Part shown: positions 19,737 through 24,347 of the stretch, piece after piece
Position numbering within the stretch: position 1 is the first letter of the stretch
How the letters are laid out: each line of letters opens with the position of its first letter
Origin: Rhizophagus sp. LPA8_4_AMF
Lineage: Eukaryota; Glomeromycota; Glomeromycetes; Glomerales; Glomeraceae
Length of the DNA: 24,347 nucleotides
Direction: 5' to 3'
NCBI GenBank assembly: GCA_021464525.1
Contig: JADRCO010000938.1
Location: 1-24,347, forward strand
Position numbers and translations under genes: made by a program
The notes under the pieces: model-generated
What the model was told of the DNA's origin: nothing
The model's input: only the letters and a program-made list of their open reading frames with translations
The model's database searches: none

Positions 19737-21043
19737 ATGCCAGAGCAGTCAGGAACTGGAGGAACAAGAATAATTCGATCACGTACAATATGGGAACGAA
19801 TTAAAAGTTGGCCGATTGATCGTATTAATAGATTTGAGGAGGACTTTAATACAAAAGATTGGGATGAATGGAGTCAGGCTTCTAGGTGTGCTTTTTTAAT
19901 TCACGTTATTTACGCGACTAGAACGATTTCACTAAAAACACAATGTGCTATTATAGCTGGTTTGCAGCTATTGGCCTAAATACTTTATCTATTGTGTTGC
20001 GGATTGGACATTGGTTTGATGGACCAAGATATGATCCTATACTTAACCCATTTCGCAGTTCTTTAGCAGTTTGGGTGTGTATGAATTCTTTCTAAAATAT
20101 TTGTTTAGGTCGAATCGTCAATTCATAATTTCACTTTGATTTACAGCTTTCTTTTTGTGAATGGACGTTATTTTCATTAAGCATGGTCAATGCTATTTAT
20201 GTTTATTTATCTACAAAAAATTATCATCTCTTTGAGCATCGCCTAAATGTAAATAGTTTAAGGATATTGTTTATTCTTTATATTTTTTGTGTCTCATTAA
20301 TTTTTCATATTTAGGACCGACCAAAAAGTAATAATGTTCAAATGCAAGAAGTGGGTGAACCTATACCAGCATGGGCAGAAAGATACCCTGGTAAATTTTT
20401 GTAAGTTATTTTGAATGATTTTTTTTTTTGATAGATGACTTTTCATTTTAATTAAGAGGCTGAATTTTTAGCTACCCTTTATTACAAGTTATTTTTGAAC
20501 ATCCTGGATTTGACCCTAACAGTGAATGTGTTTGGGTGATAACTATGTGGTGTCCTTCTAGTTTTTGTTTAGATCTTTTCTGGTAATTATGAATGCAGTA
20601 TTATTTTTGTTTATATTTTGGAGTTAATAAATCTACAACTTCTATTTAGTTATTATTCTCCAGCTCAAGTTTTGATTCTTAATTATTTGACCGGAGAAAA
20701 TTACTTTTATCTTTTGCCAGCGGCAGTAATCATTGGAATTCAAGTAAATACAATTTAATTATAATCTATTCTATGTCAATTTGTTGTTCCTATACTAATT
20801 TTTTTTATGCAGTTGAAGGTTCTCGTCAAACTATATCAGTCTCTCATCAAAGACAGACAAATAATATTCGATGAAGTTTATAATGAATATACGGAGAAAT
20901 TTGTCAACCCAAATTGTTTCGTTCACAAATACGAAGTCGGAATACAAACCGATGTTAACAGGCCATGGGATAAAATTAATACTAATCCTAGATTAAGACA
21001 GAAACAAAAGAGCAAAAAGGAGATAATGGATAAAAATATTTAA
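19737..21043 (+). CDS. Nur1-like nuclear rim membrane protein (DUF2418 type)
   Basis: Seven exons: 19737-19885, 19957-20074, 20147-20248, 20315-20400, 20472-20582, 20650-20743, 20813-21043, giving 296 residues. Hydrophobic segments lie at about 51-68, 85-112, 172-196 and 205-225, so it is a multi-span membrane protein. The features that point to Nur1/Mug154 are the order of membrane segments, a YYSPAQVLIL phrase in the third, and a C-terminal stretch IKDRQIIFDEVYNEYTEKFVNP followed by HKYEVGIQTD, resembling the family's 'EYN.KFV.P ... VGTQT' region. Yeast Nur1 sits in the inner nuclear membrane and helps tether rDNA and heterochromatin. The C-terminus is Lys/Arg-rich. The first intron (19886-19956) was placed because without it the frame stops at once, while splicing gives SQASSWFAAIGLNTLS in phase. 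The membrane-protein call is firm; the Nur1 assignment is from memory of the family and less so. Confidence 0.72.
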
Positions 21044-21909
21044 AATATTCAAATTTTTCTTCATACAATCATAAGAACGAATCAAAGGCTGTTTCGTTTG
21101 GACATTTGGGAGTGTTTGCTGTAAATAACCTTAGACATAATTGTACAAGATCATCTCTTGCTGTTAACAGTTATTCCATATCTGCACGTTCGCAAATTTC
21201 ATTCATTTTAAAAGAAATAATCTTTTAATATTTAGGAGCAATTTATAATTATAGATTGGTAATAATTCGTAAGTATTGTATCATTTAGCTTTGATTAATG
21301 CATATTAAAGTAAAACTAGCCAAAAATCTAATTGTGATTATTATTTTAATTTTTATATTACCGATTATTTAAAAAAAAAAAAATACTGTAATTATTGAAT
21401 CGTCCATTTATTATTACAAATCCTTTTTATATAGTAATAATACAGAAATAACATTATTTTTATTATTTTGTTTTTAATAGGTAAGTTTTTTCATTATCAA
21501 AAATAAAAAAGAAAAGGTATTTAAATAATAAAATAAAATAAAATATATTCTAATATAAAGTAACAATTTTGAAATTTGAGTATTGTTGACAGATGTGTAT
21601 TAGTTGCGAAGAGAAAATAACAATAAATGAAAAAAAACAATAACAATAATACAATAAAGTTATATAATAACAAATTTATAATAAAAAATTTTTTTTTTTC
21701 TTTTTTAAAAAAAAATGATTCAATCCCAAAATTATATGATATAATATATATAAAAATGAACAAACGTGAATGCTGTCGATTATCAACAAATAAAAAAGCG
21801 AATGTTTCCCCTTCCGTTGATGAAAAATGGCCTCCCATTAAGTGTAGGCAAATTTACTCGATATCAAAGATTATTTAGATTATCATTTAATTATACGTAA
21901 ACTTATTGT
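21044..21909. other. Convergent region between the Nur1-like and G-beta 3' ends
   Basis: No gene is supported. Most of it is very AT-rich. A less AT-rich patch at about 21770-21850 is open on both strands, but it lacks family signals and probably belongs to the G-beta 3' UTR. Confidence 0.5.
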
Positions 21910-23548
21910 TCAAGCCCAAACCTATATCAACATAGTTAAATATTTGAAATGAATAATATTATCAAATAATAATAATTAAAAAATTAAATTAAATTTACCT
22001 TTAATAATGAATCCCAACTACCCGTACACAAAGCCATACCATCACTTGATACACCTAAGCAACTAACACGATTTTCGTGTGCCGCCAAAACACCCACACG
22101 TTCACCTTTTAATGTATCCCAAACATTACAATTGAAATCATCATAACCCGCAAATAGAAGACGACCAGAAATCGAAAAGGCAACAGAAGTGATACCACAG
22201 AGAATATTATCATGCGTATATTGATTTAATTCTCGATCGGCACGTAAATCAAATAATCGACAAGATGCATCGTCCGAACCAGTTCCAAATGCATCTCCAT
22301 TAGGGAAAAATCTAAGAAATAAAATTTTTTTAAAATTCGACCCATTTTATTGTTAAATCGCCATCCAAAAAAAGTTACTTACTGTACAGCATTAATATCT
22401 GATTCATGACCTGTGAATGTTTGTACACAGCGGCCATTTCGGATATCCCAAACTTTAGCTGCAGCATCACAAGCTCCAGATACAAATATTTGCTGATTAG
22501 GTGCAAGAGACAAACTAAAAACAATTTCATTGTTTAGCGTCGATTCATTATAAAGAAATTGATTGGGTTCAAATATTTGTAAGTTTAAATACCTCATAAC
22601 ATCACCGGTATGGTCATTAAACTCTAATATTTTCATTCCAGCATCGATATCCCAAAGAATACAAGACATGTCACCTGACGATGTCAAAATTTGTCTATCA
22701 TTAAGAAACCGACAGCAAGAAAGATAGCCAGTATGAGAACCCAATTCTCGAGCAACTTTAACGGAACCTTCTTTTGTCTTTAGATTATAGATAGAACAAA
22801 TATTATCCAAACCACCACAAGCAACAAAAGCACCAGATGGTGCGTAAGCACATGTCATAACCCATGAGGATCTAAGGGGAATAGCGTGAACTTTATTGGT
22901 TGTTGGAGCATCCCATACGATGAGTTTACCGTCTTGTGAAGCAGATACAAGATGACGCTTATCCGAAGCCCAGTGCATTGCATAGATTTTTGCGAGATGA
23001 CCTTTGAGGGTACGACGAACTTTCATTACAATTCTTGGTAAAGGTTCGATTTCAGCAGCCATTGTTCTCACTATAAATTCAATAAAGGAATAAAAGAAAT
23101 ATGAGAACAAAGAACTTGTCATAAATTTAAAGCTATTTAAATACTAAATAAATAATTTTAGATTCCGTAATTCACTAATTTATTTCAATTCATATTATTG
23201 GATATCAATTACTTTTTAATTCTTCTTATTTATCTTTTGTTTATTGATTATTTAATTGAAATAAAATTATCTTGAATAACGTGTAATCACAACACCAAGT
23301 TTTTTTTTGCTAAACTTATTCGATAGATTTCATTCTCGTATATATCCTCGTATATATAAAAGTAATCCAAATAAAATAAAATATATTCGAAATAAGACTT
23401 TCAACTATCAACTAAAGTTTGAATCATAAACAATCTATAAGTACATACGAGACGTGTCAGCTAATGTATCTTTCCTCATCTTAATTTTTTCTTTTAAAGT
23501 TTCTGCTTCTTTACGAGCAGCGGCTATCCTGTCTGCAATGTCGGACAT
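21910..23548 (-). CDS. Heterotrimeric G-protein beta subunit (WD40)
   Basis: Exons 23548-23449, 23070-22593, 22514-22383, 22311-21999 and 21921-21910 join in phase to 344 residues, the standard G-beta length (340-350). Residues 1-33 ([20 protein letters not shown]...) form the N-terminal helix that makes a coiled coil with G-gamma. Seven WD40 blades follow, with the family phrases [70 protein letters not shown] and [18 protein letters not shown]. The first intron is 378 bases. The last exon is only 12 bases: GTT TGG GCT TGA, giving VWA and stop, which closes the seventh blade ([11 protein letters not shown]). The protein is predicted to sit at the plasma membrane with G-gamma and G-alpha, acting in pheromone, nutrient or morphogenesis signalling. 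It resembles the conventional animal/filamentous-fungal G-beta more than yeast Ste4, since it lacks the long insertions of Ste4. Confidence 0.97.
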
Positions 23549-24347
23549 TTTGTGCTTGAATTCAAAGGAAAAGACAAAATATGGTCGAGGATGAAAGAAA
23601 CGTTTGTACAAATTTTTCTAAATATTAATACAATGTATTTAAAAAAAGGGCGTTGGTATGCAAAGAAAGAAAAAGGCCACGGAAATTAAATGTGGGCCCT
23701 AATCAGGTAAATAATCAACTAATATCTTTGATTCAGGTAAGACAAATTATAAGCTTTGTTTATTGGTTATTATTGAGGATTAACCAATTTGTATATTTGG
23801 TCTAATTTGTATTCGGCACGGAATTCAATTTTTCTTCCTTCCAAATATAGATAGATTTTTTTACGCGTTTTTACCTTTTAAAATTTTATTAAACATAGAA
23901 TCAGAAATATTTTTGCATTTTGGTCGTAGTAAACAATTTTTCCCTTTGATACCTTGACAGAAATGACAGAAACAAAGATATCGGACTTGACCCTCCCGGT
24001 GGCATCATCTTGACTCCCTTATTGTAAATATATAAGTTAACACCGCGTGGTGGGGTCAAGAACGATACATTTGCTTGACAAAACGTATTACACCAAGTCA
24101 TTATGCATTAATTTTATATTATATAGATAATACTATCTTTCGCAATAATATGATTCTCTTTTAATATCAAAAAAATCAACTGTAGCAGCAACAAAAAAAA
24201 TAAACTTATAATAATACCAAAGGTTTGAAAATAATATAACATTTAATTAGATACATATAAAGTAAATTATTATTTGAGTTCAAAAATATTATCAATCACC
24301 GGACAAATCCATTGTTATACAGACCAAATATTTTTGTTAATGATCGA
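23549..24347. promoter_or_regulatory. Upstream region of the G-beta gene to the window edge
   Basis: No gene is supported. Five copies of the hexamer CTTGAC lie within 127 bases: starts at 23953, 23986, 24009 and 24074, and inverted at 24055-24060. The second and the inverted copy extend to an eight-base inverted pair (CTTGACCC/GGGTCAAG). A short frame stays open on the + strand over the last 90 bases but is too short to judge. Confidence 0.45.

Noticed and set aside
21521-21878. Overlapping open frames on both strands
   Set aside because: Mostly Asn/Lys/Phe/Ile runs from AT-rich DNA, likely G-beta 3' UTR. The less AT-rich end (21770-21850) matched nothing I recognise.
23901-24101. Possible 66-residue minus-strand protein
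   Set aside because: It has an ATG start but no conserved motif, and it overlaps the repeated CTTGAC region. A non-coding reading is simpler.
24258-24347. Frame open to the right edge on the + strand
   Set aside because: About 29 codons with no splice signal or family match; too short to call a partial gene.

Overview
The window is a strongly AT-rich piece of a fungal nuclear genome. Eight protein-coding genes, nearly all split by short introns of about 55 to 230 bases, and one tRNA gene sit close together. Base composition, heavy intron load and the mixture of conserved 'animal-like' genes (kanadaptin, RBM26/27) with fungal genes (acetolactate synthase regulatory subunit, a Nur1-like protein) suggest an early-diverging, intron-rich fungus. 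A Rhizophagus-type arbuscular mycorrhizal fungus is my best guess, but this is inference. I saw no intact mobile element, CRISPR array or rRNA.

Layout, left to right: ILV6-type acetolactate synthase regulatory subunit (+, 188-1481); a PAK/Ste20-family kinase with two CRIB motifs (-, 6174-2005); an RBM26/27-type RNA-binding protein (-, 10533-6964); tRNA-Leu(UAA) (+, 10855-10938); a mitochondrial PP2C phosphatase of the PTC7/PPTC7 family (-, 13260-11489); a Rab5/Vps21 GTPase (+, 13757-15263); kanadaptin/SLC4A1AP (-, 18733-15675); a Nur1-like nuclear rim membrane protein (+, 19737-21043); and a heterotrimeric G-protein beta subunit (-, 23548-21910). PTC7/Rab5 and kanadaptin/Nur1 are divergent pairs. 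ILV6/PAK, Rab5/kanadaptin and Nur1/G-beta are convergent.

I rebuilt all exon chains by hand from GT-AG (once GC-AG) boundaries, codon phase and family conservation. Every chain closes in phase from a start (or, for the kinase, an unresolved 5' end) to a stop. This recovers ends that simple ORFs miss: the conserved C-termini of ILV6, PTC7, kanadaptin and G-beta are all on small last exons.

The genes are a housekeeping and signalling neighbourhood, not one pathway. PAK and G-beta belong to the same broad Cdc42/G-protein signalling world. RBM26/27 belongs to nuclear RNA surveillance. ILV6 and PTC7 are mitochondrial, Rab5 endosomal, and Nur1-like nuclear-envelope. The most unusual points are the tandem-CRIB kinase with a DFV instead of a DFG motif, a six-base tandem splice acceptor inside the RBM26/27 zinc finger, a 486-base PTC7 intron carrying coding-like debris, and a cluster of CTTGAC hexamers upstream of G-beta.
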